In this document: piece after piece, positions 8,889 to 18,880 of the stretch
Layout of the letters: the number at the start of each line of letters is the position of its first letter
Numbering within the stretch: position 1 is the first letter of the stretch
Assembly (NCBI GenBank): GCA_020845575.1
Contig: JADLFL010000038.1
Coordinates: 1 to 49,472, forward strand
DNA from: Acidobacteriota bacterium
GTDB lineage: Bacteria > Acidobacteriota > Vicinamibacteria > Vicinamibacterales > Vicinamibacteraceae
Direction: 5' to 3'
DNA length: 49,472 nucleotides
The notes under the pieces: generated by a model
Seen by the model: only the letters and a program-made list of their open reading frames with translations
Told to the model about the DNA's origin: nothing
The model's database searches: none
Program-made: the position numbers and the translations under genes

Positions 8889-9179
8889 ATGATGACCCAG
8901 CCGGCCGACGCTTCCCTGACGTTCGTGAGCTACATCTCGGGCCTCGTGCTGGCGGCGTCTGTCTACATCGGCGACGAGCCCGACCCCATGACCGGGCTGA
9001 AAGCGGTGAACCTCACCTCCGCGGGTCATGCGATCGACGTGCTGTCGATGCTCCACGAGAAGACGCGCGGCAACCTGACCGATGACGAGCGACGGCTCCT
9101 CGAGGGCGCGCTGTACGAACTGCGGATGAAGTACGTCGAGGCCGCCGGCAAGGGTCCATCGCGCATCGTCACTCCGTAG
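8889..9179 (+). CDS. DUF1844 domain protein
   Basis: 96-aa cytoplasmic protein with the DUF1844 pattern: TFVSYISGLVLAA, then NLTSAGHAIDVLSML, then LTDDERRLLEGALYELRMKYVE. Predicted mostly helical. The family is common in Acidobacteriota and Deltaproteobacteria and has no known function. The start could be either of two adjacent ATGs (8889 or 8892). A -10-like hexamer 8 bases upstream suggests a very short leader. It is followed after one base by the metallo-hydrolase gene, so the two are probably co-transcribed. Confidence 0.85.
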   Translation: MMTQPADASLTFVSYISGLVLAASVYIGDEPDPMTGLKAVNLTSAGHAIDVLSMLHEKTRGNLTDDERRLLEGALYELRMKYVEAAGKGPSRIVTP

Positions 9180-9180
9180 C

Positions 9181-9963
9181 GTGCGCATCACGTTTCTCGG
9201 CACGGGCACGTCGCAGGGCATCCCGGTCATCGGTTGCGACTGCGCGGTGTGCCGCTCATCGGCTCCGGAAGACACGCGATTCCGCGCGTCGGTCGTCGTC
9301 TCACAGGACGATGGGACGTACGTGCTGGTGGATACGACACCGGACCTGCGGAGCCAGGCGCTCGTGCAGGGGCTCACGCAGGTCGATGCGGTCGTCTACA
9401 CGCACAGCCACGCGGACCATATCTTCGGGCTCGACGAACTGCGTCGCTTCATCGCGCTTCGAGGGGGCGGTACGCTCACCGTCCATGGCGATACGGAGAC
9501 GATGAACGATCTGCGGCGCACGTTCACGTACGCGTTCGAGTCGCCGGCGGAACTCGGCGGCGGCGTGCCGCGACTCGTGGCATCGGTGGAAGACGGCCCG
9601 TTCGTCATCGGCGACACGGAGTGGATACCGGTACCGATCTTCCACGGGCGCCGCCTGATCAACGGCTATCGCATCGGCGGATTCGCGTACCTCACCGACT
9701 GCAGCGGTATCCCCGAGACGTCGTGGCCGCTGCTCGACGGGCTCGACGTCCTCGTCGTCGGCGCGCTGCGCGAGACGCCGCACCCGACGCACTTCTCGCT
9801 CGACGAGGCGATTGCCGCCGCGCGCCGCACCGGTGCGAGGCGCACGCTCTTCACGCACATGTGCCACGACCTCGGGCATGCGGAGACCAACGCGCACCTG
9901 CCCGAGGGAATGTCGCTGGCGTATGATGGCCTGTCGGTCACCCTGCCCGGCACGTCACCATGA
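9181..9963 (+). CDS. MBL-fold metallo-hydrolase, PhnP-like
   Basis: 260 aa, GTG start. It opens with MRITFLGTGTSQGIPVIGC and has the cysteine pair CDCAVC typical of PhnP-type hydrolases, which bind an extra zinc. The HxHxDH motif is HSHADH, and further ligands are in DCSGIPE and FTHMCHDLGH. PhnP acts on cyclic ribose phosphate esters; relatives outside phosphonate operons are usually annotated as general phosphodiesterases. There are no phosphonate genes here, so the substrate is open. Overlaps ribF by ATGA. Confidence 0.85.
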   Translation: MRITFLGTGTSQGIPVIGCDCAVCRSSAPEDTRFRASVVVSQDDGTYVLVDTTPDLRSQALVQGLTQVDAVVYTHSHADHIFGLDELRRFIALRGGGTLTVHGDTETMNDLRRTFTYAFESPAELGGGVPRLVASVEDGPFVIGDTEWIPVPIFHGRRLINGYRIGGFAYLTDCSGIPETSWPLLDGLDVLVVGALRETPHPTHFSLDEAIAAARRTGARRTLFTHMCHDLGHAETNAHLPEGMSLAYDGLSVTLPGTSP

Positions 9964-10934
9964 CAGACGTACGACCCGGCACACGCCTGCGAGTGGAGGT
10001 GGCTCGCTATCCAGAGGATCCGCCGCGCCCCGCGCGCTGGCCGTATCCCGTCGTGGCGCTGGGCAACTTCGACGGACTCCATCGGGGACACCAGAAGATC
10101 CTCGAACGGGTCTGCCGGCAGGCGCGCGAGAAGCACGGCACGCCGCTCGTCATGACGTTCGACCCGCATCCACCGCGCGTGCTGCGGCCGGACAAGGCGC
10201 CGCCGCTCCTGATGACCAGCGCACAGCGGATCGAGGCCCTGGCGCGCGCCGGGATGGAGGGCGTGGCGCTGGTGCGCTTCGACATGGACCTCGCGCGCCT
10301 CGATCCCGACACGTTCGTGCGCCGCGTGCTGGTGGAGTGGCTGGGCGTGGCCGAGGTGTGGGTCGGTGGCAACTTCCTGTTCGGTCGCGATCGCACGGGG
10401 AACTTCTCGCTGCTGCGTGAGCTCGGCCAGTTGTATGGGTTCCGCGTGGAGAAGATCGATCCGGTCCGCTACAAGGATTTCGTGGTCAGCAGCACGCGCG
10501 TGCGACGGCTCATCGCGGAAGGCCGTGTGGACGAGGCGGGCGCTCTGCTCGGCCACCACTATTGCATCGACGGGACAGTGGTCCCCGGCGCCGCGCGCGG
10601 CCGGCAGATCGGATTCCCCACGGCCAACATCACGACGGAGAACGAACTGCTCCCGCCGCACGGCGTGTACGCGACGACGCTGACCGTCGACGAGCGGATC
10701 CATGCGGCGGTGACCAACATCGGCGTGCGGCCCACCTTCGAGTCTGGCGGTGAGGTGAGCGTCGAAACGCACCTGCTCGACGTCAATCCCGACCTCTACG
10801 GTGCGCGTGTCAGGCTCGCGTTCGTGCAGCGTCTGCGTGGCGAGCAGGCGTTTGCGGGCGTCGACGCGCTCGTGGGCCAGATCACGCAGGATGTGGCGGC
10901 GGCACGGTCGGTTTTCGAGCGCTTTTCGCTATAG
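9960..10934 (+). CDS. ribF: bifunctional riboflavin kinase / FAD synthetase
   Basis: Makes FMN and then FAD from riboflavin. 324 aa. The N-terminal nucleotidyltransferase domain has GNFDGLHRGHQ (about residues 34-44) and STRVRRLI near its end. The C-terminal flavokinase domain has GAARGRQIGFPTANI, the conserved PTAN motif, and VSVETHLLD. Length and domain order match the family. Start ATG 9960 lies in the stop of the preceding gene. No FMN riboswitch is seen. Confidence 0.96.
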   Translation: MTDVRPGTRLRVEVARYPEDPPRPARWPYPVVALGNFDGLHRGHQKILERVCRQAREKHGTPLVMTFDPHPPRVLRPDKAPPLLMTSAQRIEALARAGMEGVALVRFDMDLARLDPDTFVRRVLVEWLGVAEVWVGGNFLFGRDRTGNFSLLRELGQLYGFRVEKIDPVRYKDFVVSSTRVRRLIAEGRVDEAGALLGHHYCIDGTVVPGAARGRQIGFPTANITTENELLPPHGVYATTLTVDERIHAAVTNIGVRPTFESGGEVSVETHLLDVNPDLYGARVRLAFVQRLRGEQAFAGVDALVGQITQDVAAARSVFERFSL

Positions 10935-10937
10935 AAT
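10930..10937 (+). promoter_or_regulatory. -10-like element ahead of unknown gene
   Basis: TATAGA / TAGAAT overlaps the very end of ribF, 9-11 bases before ATG 10947. Another short-leader promoter candidate. Confidence 0.35.
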
Positions 10938-10946
10938 CCCCTCGGT

Positions 10947-11327
10947 ATGACACGGTCTTCCGAGGCAGCGTCCGCGCTGCCCTTGTCGCTGACGTACGCG
11001 CCTGACGGGCGCATGGCCGATGCCGTGCGCGCGCTGGCGACGCGCGTGGGCGCGCTGGCGGGAGCCTCGGACCGGGCGCAGGCGTTCGCGGCCACCGTGC
11101 AGGCGGCGGTGGACTGGGTCACCACCGAGCGGGCGTCTATCGCCGGCGACGTCGCCATGGTGTTCGACAGCGACGGCGAGACGCTTCATGGCGATCTTCG
11201 CTGGAGCACGACGCGTGGCGCGCCGGCGCCACCTTTCCACACCTGGGCCGCCGCGACGGGCGTCGACGTGGCCTGTGACGTTTCAGACGCCGAGGTCCGC
11301 TGCCGCGTGACCTGCCGCTGCGCCTGA
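10947..11327 (+). CDS. hypothetical protein with Cys-rich C-terminus
   Basis: 126 aa, not recognised. The middle (about residues 25-60) is predicted helical and Ala-rich. The last 20 residues hold four cysteines (C107, C117, C122, C124 by count) in a CxxxxCxC-like arrangement that could bind metal or form disulfides. There is no signal peptide or membrane segment. The layout of residues 13-75 weakly recalls the first half of an anti-sigma HATPase fold, but the catalytic Glu and Asn positions are absent, so I make no functional claim. It lies between ribF and cysS on the same strand, 12 bases before cysS. Confidence 0.65.
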   Translation: MTRSSEAASALPLSLTYAPDGRMADAVRALATRVGALAGASDRAQAFAATVQAAVDWVTTERASIAGDVAMVFDSDGETLHGDLRWSTTRGAPAPPFHTWAAATGVDVACDVSDAEVRCRVTCRCA

Positions 11328-11339
11328 GCGCCCGAGTCC

Positions 11340-12751
<1,412 letters not shown>

Positions 12752-12755
<4 letters not shown>

Positions 12756-14077
12756 GCCCGCTGCCCCAATCACCGCTGCTGCGAACGCCGCTGCCTGGCC
12801 CGAACGCCATGGCCATCGTGGAACGCGATCGCGCGGTGGTGTCGCCGTCGTATACGCGGGGCTACCCGTTCGTGATGGCGCGCGGCGAAGGGGCCATGGT
12901 CGAAGACGTGGACGGCAACGTGTTCCTCGACTGCGCCGCGGGTATCGCCGTGAACTCCACCGGGCACGCCCATCCCGACGTCCTGGCGTCGATCGTGGAG
13001 CAGGCCGGCCGCTACCTCCACATGTCGGGGACGGACTTCTACTACGAGCCGCAGGTGCGCCTCGCGGAGGTGCTGTCCGCGATCGTGCCGATGCCGGGGC
13101 CGTGTCAGTCGTTCTTCGGCAACTCGGGTACCGAGGCCAACGAGGCGGCCATCAAGCTCGCGCGCTACCACACGCGCCGCCCGTTCCTCGTGGCGTTCAT
13201 GGGGTCGTTCCACGGCCGCACCCTCGGGTCGCTCTCGCTCACGGCGAGCCGTGCGGTACAGCGCAAGGGGTTCGGTGCCGTCACGTCGCCCGGCGTGTTC
13301 CATGTGCCGTACCCGGACGTGTATCGGGACGGCCCCGGCGCGGTGGCCGCGTCGCTCGCGTTCCTCGAAGAGCGTATCTTCCTGCAGCTTGCCGCACCCG
13401 ACGAGGTTGCGGCGATCGTCGTCGAGCCGATCCAGGGCGAAGGTGGGTACCTGGTGCCGCCGCCGGAGTTCCTGCAGGGACTGCGTGCGATTGCGGACCA
13501 GCACGGCATCCTCCTGATGGTGGACGAGGTGCAGTCGGGCATGGGTCGCACGGGCCGGATGTACGCCGTCGAGCACGCGGGCGTGCAGCCCGACGTGATC
13601 ACGATGGCCAAGGGCATCGCGTCGGGCCTGCCGCTCGGCGTGGCGACGGCGCGTGCGGGCGTGATGGACTGGACGCCAGGCGCGCACGCCAGCACGTTCG
13701 GCGGCAACCCCGTGTCGTGCGCGGCAGCGCTCACCACGATCCGCCTGCTGCAGGACGGCCTCGTGGCCAACGCCGCCGACGTCGGTGGATTCCTGCTCGA
13801 CGGCCTGCGCGACCTGCAGCAGAAGCACGCGATCATCGGCGACGTACGCGGGAAGGGACTGATGGTTGGCGTCGAACTCGTGAAGGACCGCACGACGAAG
13901 GTGCGCGCGTCCGCAGAGCGCGACAAGGTCGTGGACGAGGCGTTCTCTCGCGGCCTGCTCATCCTCGGCGCGGGCCGCAACACCATCCGCTTCTGTCCGC
14001 CGCTCGTCCTCTCGCGCGCGCAGGCGCGTACCGCCATCGACATCCTCGATGCGTCGCTCACGGCCGTGTGCGGCTGA
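12752..14077 (+). CDS. class-III aminotransferase (acetylornithine / 4-aminobutyrate type)
   Basis: PLP enzyme of about 441 aa. It shows the fold-type I class-III pattern: phosphate loop [18 protein letters not shown]-ring aspartate in [13 protein letters not shown], Schiff-base lysine in [12 protein letters not shown], and [14 protein letters not shown]. GabT and ArgD enzymes share all of these. An in-frame ATG at 12740 exists, but 12752 gives ATGA coupling to cysS and is preferred. There are no arginine or GABA genes nearby, so the substrate stays open. Confidence 0.9.
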
Positions 14078-14099
14078 GATGTTCGCAAGGAGACCGCCC

Positions 14100-15107
14100 A
14101 TGAACCGTCGTTCGATGCTGAAGCGTGCTGCCGCCGCCACGGCGGCTGTCGCCGCACACGGAACGCTGTCGTCGCTGGCAGCACAGGAGGGGACCGTGCT
14201 TGGACAGGGGGCGTTCCGCTATCGACAGGTGACCGATTGGGGACGTCTGGACCCCGGTCAGGTGCCCGTGAAGGACTGTCACGCCATCACGGAGAACCGC
14301 GCTGGCGAGATCGTGCTGCTCACCAACGAGACCCGTAACAACATCGTGACGTATACGAAGGACGGGCGGCTCGTGGGCACGCGCGAGAACCGCTTTCCCG
14401 CGGCGCACGCGCTGGAGTTCGACGAGCGCGGCAGCGAGCGCTTGTGGATCACGGACCATCAGCTATCGGTGATCTCGCTGCTCACGCCGGACGGCAGGGA
14501 AGAGCGGCGGCTGGAACCGTCGGCCTTGAGCGCCAGGTATCCGGACCCGAGCAAGTACCACGCGACAAACGTCGCCGTGATGCCCGACGGCGACTTCTAC
14601 ATCAGCGACGGCTACGGTTCGCACTTCATCCACCACTTCGATCCGGAGTGGCGATACGTCGCCACGTTCGGCGGCGCGGGCACCGAGCCCGCGAACCTGA
14701 AGCAGCCGCACGCGATCTGGCTCGACACGCGTCGCGGCAGGCAGGAACTGCTGGTGTGCGACCGCGGCAACGCGCTGTTGAAGTGGTTCTCGCCAAACGG
14801 CGCACTCCTGCGCGTGGTGCCGGTGCCCGGATCGCAGCCGAGCAACATCGCACCCATGGCCGACGGCCACATCGCGATCGCCAGCCTCAACGCGATGATC
14901 CTGATCCTCGACCGCGACGACCGCGTCGTCTCCGTCGTCGGCGGCCAGCCGCCCGTCTACGAGAACGGCACGCTCGCCCCGCTCGCCCCGGATCCACAGA
15001 CCCCGTTCATCCACCCGCACGACGTGTACGCCGACAGCACCGGCGCCCTCTACGTCGCGCAGTGGAACTCGAAGCAGACCTACCCCCTCAAATTCGCACG
15101 CGTCTGA
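14100..15107 (+). CDS. secreted beta-propeller (NHL/6-bladed) protein
   Basis: 335 aa. The N-terminus MNRRSMLKRAAAATAAV looks like a Tat or Sec signal with an SLAAQ cleavage region. The rest is made of propeller-like repeats: FDERGSERLWITDH, VMPDGDFYISDGYG, KQPHAIWLD, GHIAIASLNAM, HPHDVYADSTGALYVAQW. This is the NHL/SMP-30 style, like the beta-propeller of peptidylglycine lyase proteins. A good ribosome site (AAGGAGA at 14087-14093) fixes ATG 14100. Function unknown; probably periplasmic binding or lactonase-like. Confidence 0.8.
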   Translation: MNRRSMLKRAAAATAAVAAHGTLSSLAAQEGTVLGQGAFRYRQVTDWGRLDPGQVPVKDCHAITENRAGEIVLLTNETRNNIVTYTKDGRLVGTRENRFPAAHALEFDERGSERLWITDHQLSVISLLTPDGREERRLEPSALSARYPDPSKYHATNVAVMPDGDFYISDGYGSHFIHHFDPEWRYVATFGGAGTEPANLKQPHAIWLDTRRGRQELLVCDRGNALLKWFSPNGALLRVVPVPGSQPSNIAPMADGHIAIASLNAMILILDRDDRVVSVVGGQPPVYENGTLAPLAPDPQTPFIHPHDVYADSTGALYVAQWNSKQTYPLKFARV

Positions 15108-15120
15108 GACCGTCGGAGTA

Positions 15121-16320
15121 CTAGAGTCTGATGAAGATCCTGCGCTGGTAGAGCCAGGCGCAGATGGCGATCCACAGCAGCGCGTAGGCGATGGAGTGGG
15201 CGAGGGAGGCGAGCGGGGGCGACGGGACGAGGGGCGCGAAGATGTGCGCCTGGGCCCAGTCCCATGACGAGATGCGCGTGCCGTCGGGGCCGGCGATGGT
15301 CCAGAGGCGCGACAGGACGCGCGAGAAGAGGCCCGACGCGAGATACGCGAAGATCGAGTTGGTGCCGAGCACGATGAACGGCATCGTCCATCGCGGCGGC
15401 GTTGCGTCCGTCCTGTTGCGGTCCACGAGCCAGAGGCACGCGGCGAGCGACAGGAAGCCGAGTCCCGCCGTGTAGAGCACGAAGCTGCTCGACCACAGCA
15501 TCTTGTTGATGGGGACGACCCAGGCGCCCGTCACCGCGGGTTCGCCGATGATGCCGAAGCCGATCAGCGGCTGGAACCCGCCCCAGACCCAACCCACTGC
15601 GACGCCAATCGCGCCAACGGCAGCGAGGCGCCCGATCGTCTTTGTCGTGAGACCCGCGCCGAGCATCCACGACGCCAGCATGCCCGCCTGCAGCGTCACG
15701 ATGGCGGGGATGGACGACAGGAGGCCGTTGGCGTCCCACGTGTGGCCGCCGTATCCGAGGTGCCGGCCCATCGTGAGCCGGTCGAGCCACGCCGTCCAGT
15801 TCTGCGACGCGAACGCCTCGGTCATCGGCACCACGCCCACACCCGGCACCGGCACGAATGCAAGCAGCACCCAGTAGCCCACGAGGATGACGCCCGCGAC
15901 GATGGCCTGGACGCGCCGGGAGGCGTAGAGGAGGAGAGCCGTGCCGGCGAGGTAACAGAACGCGATGCGCTGCAGCACGCCGGGGATGCGGAACGTCTCG
16001 AGTGTCGAGTTGAGGAACGGGAAGTTCTTCTCGAAAACACCCAGCGCGAAGAGGATGAGCGCGCGCGTGAGGGCGTGCCGCATGATGTCGGCATTGGTGG
16101 CGCCCTGCCGCCGCCGACTCGCGATCGAGAACGGCATCGCGATCCCGACCATGAACAGGAAGAACGGGAAGATCCAGTCGGTGGGCGTGGCGCCATCCCA
16201 CGGCACGTGCTGGAGCGCCGCGTACCCGTCGTGGTTGCCCTGCTTGTTGACGAGCATCATCGCCGCGATGGTCGCGCCGCGGAGCACGTCGAGAGACTGA
16301 AGCCGTGTTGCCTGCGCCAC
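15121..16320 (-). CDS. HGSNAT-like membrane acyltransferase (DUF5009 type)
   Basis: About 399 aa with some ten membrane segments. It begins SLDVLRGATIAAMMLVNKQG and contains DWIFPFFLFMVGIAMPFS and IPGVLQRIAFCY, the landmarks of the bacterial relatives of heparan-alpha-glucosaminide N-acetyltransferase. Such proteins are thought to move acetyl groups across the membrane onto sugars. The frame is open to 16437, but residues before GTG 16320 are encoded by a heptanucleotide repeat. GTG 16320 has an AGAAAGG ribosome site, so I choose it. It is divergent from a Tat-exported sugar-isomerase-like gene. Confidence 0.82.
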   Translation of the reverse strand: MAQATRLQSLDVLRGATIAAMMLVNKQGNHDGYAALQHVPWDGATPTDWIFPFFLFMVGIAMPFSIASRRRQGATNADIMRHALTRALILFALGVFEKNFPFLNSTLETFRIPGVLQRIAFCYLAGTALLLYASRRVQAIVAGVILVGYWVLLAFVPVPGVGVVPMTEAFASQNWTAWLDRLTMGRHLGYGGHTWDANGLLSSIPAIVTLQAGMLASWMLGAGLTTKTIGRLAAVGAIGVAVGWVWGGFQPLIGFGIIGEPAVTGAWVVPINKMLWSSSFVLYTAGLGFLSLAACLWLVDRNRTDATPPRWTMPFIVLGTNSIFAYLASGLFSRVLSRLWTIAGPDGTRISSWDWAQAHIFAPLVPSPPLASLAHSIAYALLWIAICAWLYQRRIFIRL

Positions 16321-16340
16321 GCGAAGCCTTTCTCGTCGCA

Positions 16341-16372
16341 CCGGTTGCCGGTTGCCCACTGCCGGTTGCCGG
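16341..16372 (+). repeat. heptanucleotide tandem repeat (CCGGTTG unit)
   Basis: Four units in perfect register, CCGGTTG, CCGGTTG, CCCACTG, CCGGTTG, then CCGG. It lies between the divergent acyltransferase and sugar isomerase-like genes. The same unit recurs at 21437-21468 and, on the other strand, at 42694-42721. Confidence 0.85.
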
Positions 16373-16385
16373 CGAAGCCGCAGTG

Positions 16386-16396
16386 TACTGTACGAT
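16386..16396 (+). promoter_or_regulatory. -10-like elements TACTGT / TACGAT
   Basis: Two overlapping hexamers; TACGAT (16391-16396) ends 7 bases before ATG 16404, which suggests a leaderless transcript. Confidence 0.4.
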
Positions 16397-16403
16397 TCGC
16401 CGC

Positions 16404-17330
16404 ATGACTCATGCTCGCGATTCCCGTGACACGTCACGACGTGCGTTCCTGGCGTCGGGGCTCGCTCTTCCCGCCGCCGCGGCCCTGACCGGTGTCTCCG
16501 CGACGCCCGCCGCCGCCCAGGCCCAGGCCTGGCGTCACGTGCTGAAGATCGGCGCGGTGACCTACAACATCGCGAAGGACTGGGACGTTCCGACGATCAT
16601 CAAGAACTTCACGACGGTCGGGCTCGACGCCGTGGAACTGCGCACGACGCACGCGCACGGCGTGGAGCTGTCGCTCTCGCCCGCGCAACGCGCCGACGTG
16701 CGCGCCCGCTTCGCGGCGTCGGCGGTGAAGATCGGCGGCCTCGGCAGCACGTGCGAGTACCACGCGCCGGATCAGGCGGTGCTGCGTCGGAACATCGAGG
16801 AGACCAAACAGTGGTGCCAGCTCGCGCGCGACGTCGGCTCGCCGAGCGTGAAGGTCAGGCCGAACGGCCTGCCGAAAGAGGTGCCGGAGGAGAAGACGCT
16901 GGAACAGATCGGTCGCGCGTTGCGCGAGTGCGGCCAGGCGGCCGTTGAGGCAGGCGTACGCATCCAGGTCGAGGTTCACGGTCGCGAGAGCGAGCGGATC
17001 CCGCGCATGGTGAAGATGCTCGACTACGCCGATCGCCATCCGGGGGTCTGGATCTGCTGGAACTCGAACTTCACCGATCTGATGGACGGCGGCTTCGACA
17101 AGAACTTCGCGCTGCTGAAGTCGCGCATCGGGCAGGTCCACATGCGCGATCTGTACGTGGAGGAGTACCCGTTCCAGCGCCTCATCGCGAGCCTGCAGGA
17201 GATGCGGTTCGACGGCTACTGCTTCGCCGAACTCGGCGAGGAGTCGTGCGACGGCGTCCGCGTGCTCAGGTATTTCCGCGGCATGTTTCGCCAGATGGAG
17301 GGCCTCGTCACGCCGCCGCTGGAGGCGTAG
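16404..17330 (+). CDS. Tat-exported TIM-barrel sugar phosphate isomerase/epimerase-like protein
   Basis: 308 aa. The twin-arginine signal SRRAFLASGLALPAAAAL is followed by an AAAQAQA cleavage region. The mature part has the xylose-isomerase-like TIM barrel (AP-endonuclease 2 family) pattern: GLDAVELRTT, QVEVHGRES, WNSNFTDLMD, GQVHMRDLY and CFAELGEE, which supply the Glu/His/Asp metal ligands. Exported members are common in Acidobacteriota and Planctomycetes, with unknown substrates. Upstream in-frame codons cover the heptamer repeat, so ATG 16404 is the start. It is followed by the PQQ sugar dehydrogenase gene. Confidence 0.85.
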   Translation: MTHARDSRDTSRRAFLASGLALPAAAALTGVSATPAAAQAQAWRHVLKIGAVTYNIAKDWDVPTIIKNFTTVGLDAVELRTTHAHGVELSLSPAQRADVRARFAASAVKIGGLGSTCEYHAPDQAVLRRNIEETKQWCQLARDVGSPSVKVRPNGLPKEVPEEKTLEQIGRALRECGQAAVEAGVRIQVEVHGRESERIPRMVKMLDYADRHPGVWICWNSNFTDLMDGGFDKNFALLKSRIGQVHMRDLYVEEYPFQRLIASLQEMRFDGYCFAELGEESCDGVRVLRYFRGMFRQMEGLVTPPLEA

Positions 17331-17348
17331 CGCGGCCGCAGATCCTGT

Positions 17349-17354
17349 TACGCT
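17349..17354 (+). promoter_or_regulatory. -10-like TACGCT before sugar dehydrogenase gene
   Basis: TACGCT ends 8 bases before ATG 17363 and lies just after the preceding gene's stop; short or absent leader likely. Confidence 0.35.
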
Positions 17355-17362
17355 ATCGCGCC

Positions 17363-18781
17363 ATGCTTCTTCGCCTCATCGCTCTCTCGACCGGTTTCGC
17401 GGTGCTCGTTGCGGCGCCGTTGCTCGTAGCGCAGTCACCCACGCCTCGGCGCGATGTCGCCAAGGTGTGGACGGACGTCTGTGCCAGTTGTCACGGCGCC
17501 GGCATGCAGGGAGCGCAGGCACCCAGCATGCTGGACGATGTGTGGACGACGGGGAGCGGGGATGACGCGTCGCTGGCGGAGGTGATCAAGAACGGGAGAA
17601 TCGCCAACGGCATGCCGGCGTTCGGCACGCTGCTCACCGACGAGGAGATCCGCGCGATGGTGGTCTACATCCGCGAGACCGCCGGCAGGGCGAAGACAGC
17701 GGCTACCACGTTCGCCGCGCCTGCCGCCAACGTCACGGTGCAGAGCGAGAAGCACGCCTTCAAGCTCGAAACCGTCGTCGAGGGGGTGGACACGCCGTGG
17801 GGCCTGGATTTCCTGCCCGACGGACGCATGCTCATCACCGAGAAGGGTGGCGCGCTGCGTGTCGCGAGTGCGACGGGTGTGCTTGCGCCGACGCCGGTGC
17901 AGGGCGTGCCGGCCGTGTGGTCGAAGGGACAGGGCGGCCTGCTCGACGTGGCCGTGCATCCCGAGTACGCGAAGAACGGCTGGATCTACCTGTCGTACAG
18001 CGACCCGGGTGAGAACGATTCCGCGATGACGGCCGTCATCCGCGCGAAGCTGAAGGGCAACGCGCTCGTGGACGTCCAGCAGTTGTTCAAGGCGCCGGCG
18101 TCCACGTATCGCAATGGCACCGTCCACTTCGGTTCGCGCTTCGTGTTCGACGGCAAGGGCCACGTCTTCTTCTCGATCGGCGAACGGGGGCAGGGCGCCG
18201 ACGCGCAGGATCTGACGCGTCCGAACGGCAAGGTGCATCGCATCAACGAGGACGGCTCGATCCCCGCCGACAATCCCTTCGTCGACCGCGCCGATGCCAT
18301 CAAGAGCATCTGGTCGTACGGCCATCGCAACCCGCAGGGGCTTGCGCAGCAGCCGGGCACCGGCGCGCTCTACGACGTCGAGCACGGACCGCGCGGCGGC
18401 GACGAACTGAACCTCGTCGAAAAGGCGAAGAACTACGGCTGGCCGGTGATCACCTACGGCATGAATTACAACGGCACGCCGATGACCGACAAGACGGCCG
18501 CGCCGGGCATGGAGCAGCCTGTCACGTACTGGGTGCCGTCGATCGCCGTCTCCTCGACGATGTTCTACACGGGGACGAAGTTCCCCGCGTGGCAGGGCAA
18601 CCTGCTGGTGGGCTCACTGGCCGCACAGGAACTGCGTCGACTCGAGCTCACGCCGGCTGGCGTCACGCAGGAAGTCCTCTTCAAGAACATCGGCCGCCTT
18701 CGCGACGTCGTCGTCGGCCCTGACGGCGCGATCTACATCGCGTTCAACCAGCCGGACAGGATTGCGCGGATCGTTCCCTGA
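17363..18781 (+). CDS. cytochrome c - PQQ-dependent aldose sugar dehydrogenase fusion
   Basis: 472 aa, periplasmic. A signal peptide of about 23 residues is followed by a small c-type cytochrome domain with haem motif CASCH (C40, C43, H44) and a distal methionine in NGMPAFG (M84). From about residue 125 a soluble glucose/aldose dehydrogenase propeller follows: DTPWGLDFLPDGRMLITE, GQGGLLDVAVHPEY, SYGHRNPQGL, EHGPRGGDE and NYGWPVITYG. Expected activity: PQQ oxidises an aldose to the lactone and passes electrons to the attached haem. The frame is open further upstream, but the signal peptide fixes ATG 17363. Confidence 0.9.
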   Translation: MLLRLIALSTGFAVLVAAPLLVAQSPTPRRDVAKVWTDVCASCHGAGMQGAQAPSMLDDVWTTGSGDDASLAEVIKNGRIANGMPAFGTLLTDEEIRAMVVYIRETAGRAKTAATTFAAPAANVTVQSEKHAFKLETVVEGVDTPWGLDFLPDGRMLITEKGGALRVASATGVLAPTPVQGVPAVWSKGQGGLLDVAVHPEYAKNGWIYLSYSDPGENDSAMTAVIRAKLKGNALVDVQQLFKAPASTYRNGTVHFGSRFVFDGKGHVFFSIGERGQGADAQDLTRPNGKVHRINEDGSIPADNPFVDRADAIKSIWSYGHRNPQGLAQQPGTGALYDVEHGPRGGDELNLVEKAKNYGWPVITYGMNYNGTPMTDKTAAPGMEQPVTYWVPSIAVSSTMFYTGTKFPAWQGNLLVGSLAAQELRRLELTPAGVTQEVLFKNIGRLRDVVVGPDGAIYIAFNQPDRIARIVP

Positions 18782-18783
18782 TT

Positions 18784-18814
18784 CGGGCACCGGGCACCGG
18801 GCATCGGGCACCGG
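18784..18814 (+). repeat. heptanucleotide tandem repeat (CGGGCAC unit)
   Basis: Four units in register, CGGGCAC, CGGGCAC, CGGGCAT, CGGGCAC, plus CGG, starting 3 bases after the dehydrogenase stop. Inverted copies of the unit are at 21505-21538, direct ones at 42729-42756. Confidence 0.85.
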
Positions 18815-18831
18815 ATCGATGGACTCCGGTT

Positions 18832-18863
18832 GGATGGAGCGAATGGGTTTCAACCCGTTCGTC
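18832..18863 (-). repeat. palindromic intergenic repeat, family A copy 2
   Basis: Reverse complement of 44-76 with one mismatch; stem GAATGGG / CCCGTTC. It lies between two convergent genes and may also act as a bidirectional terminator. Confidence 0.75.
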
Positions 18864-18880
18864 AGGCACCGGACGTCGAT

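Noticed and set aside
16321..16437. Extended N-terminus of the acyltransferase
   Set aside because: Encoded by the CCGGTTG array and the promoter of the divergent gene; GTG 16320 has a good ribosome site.
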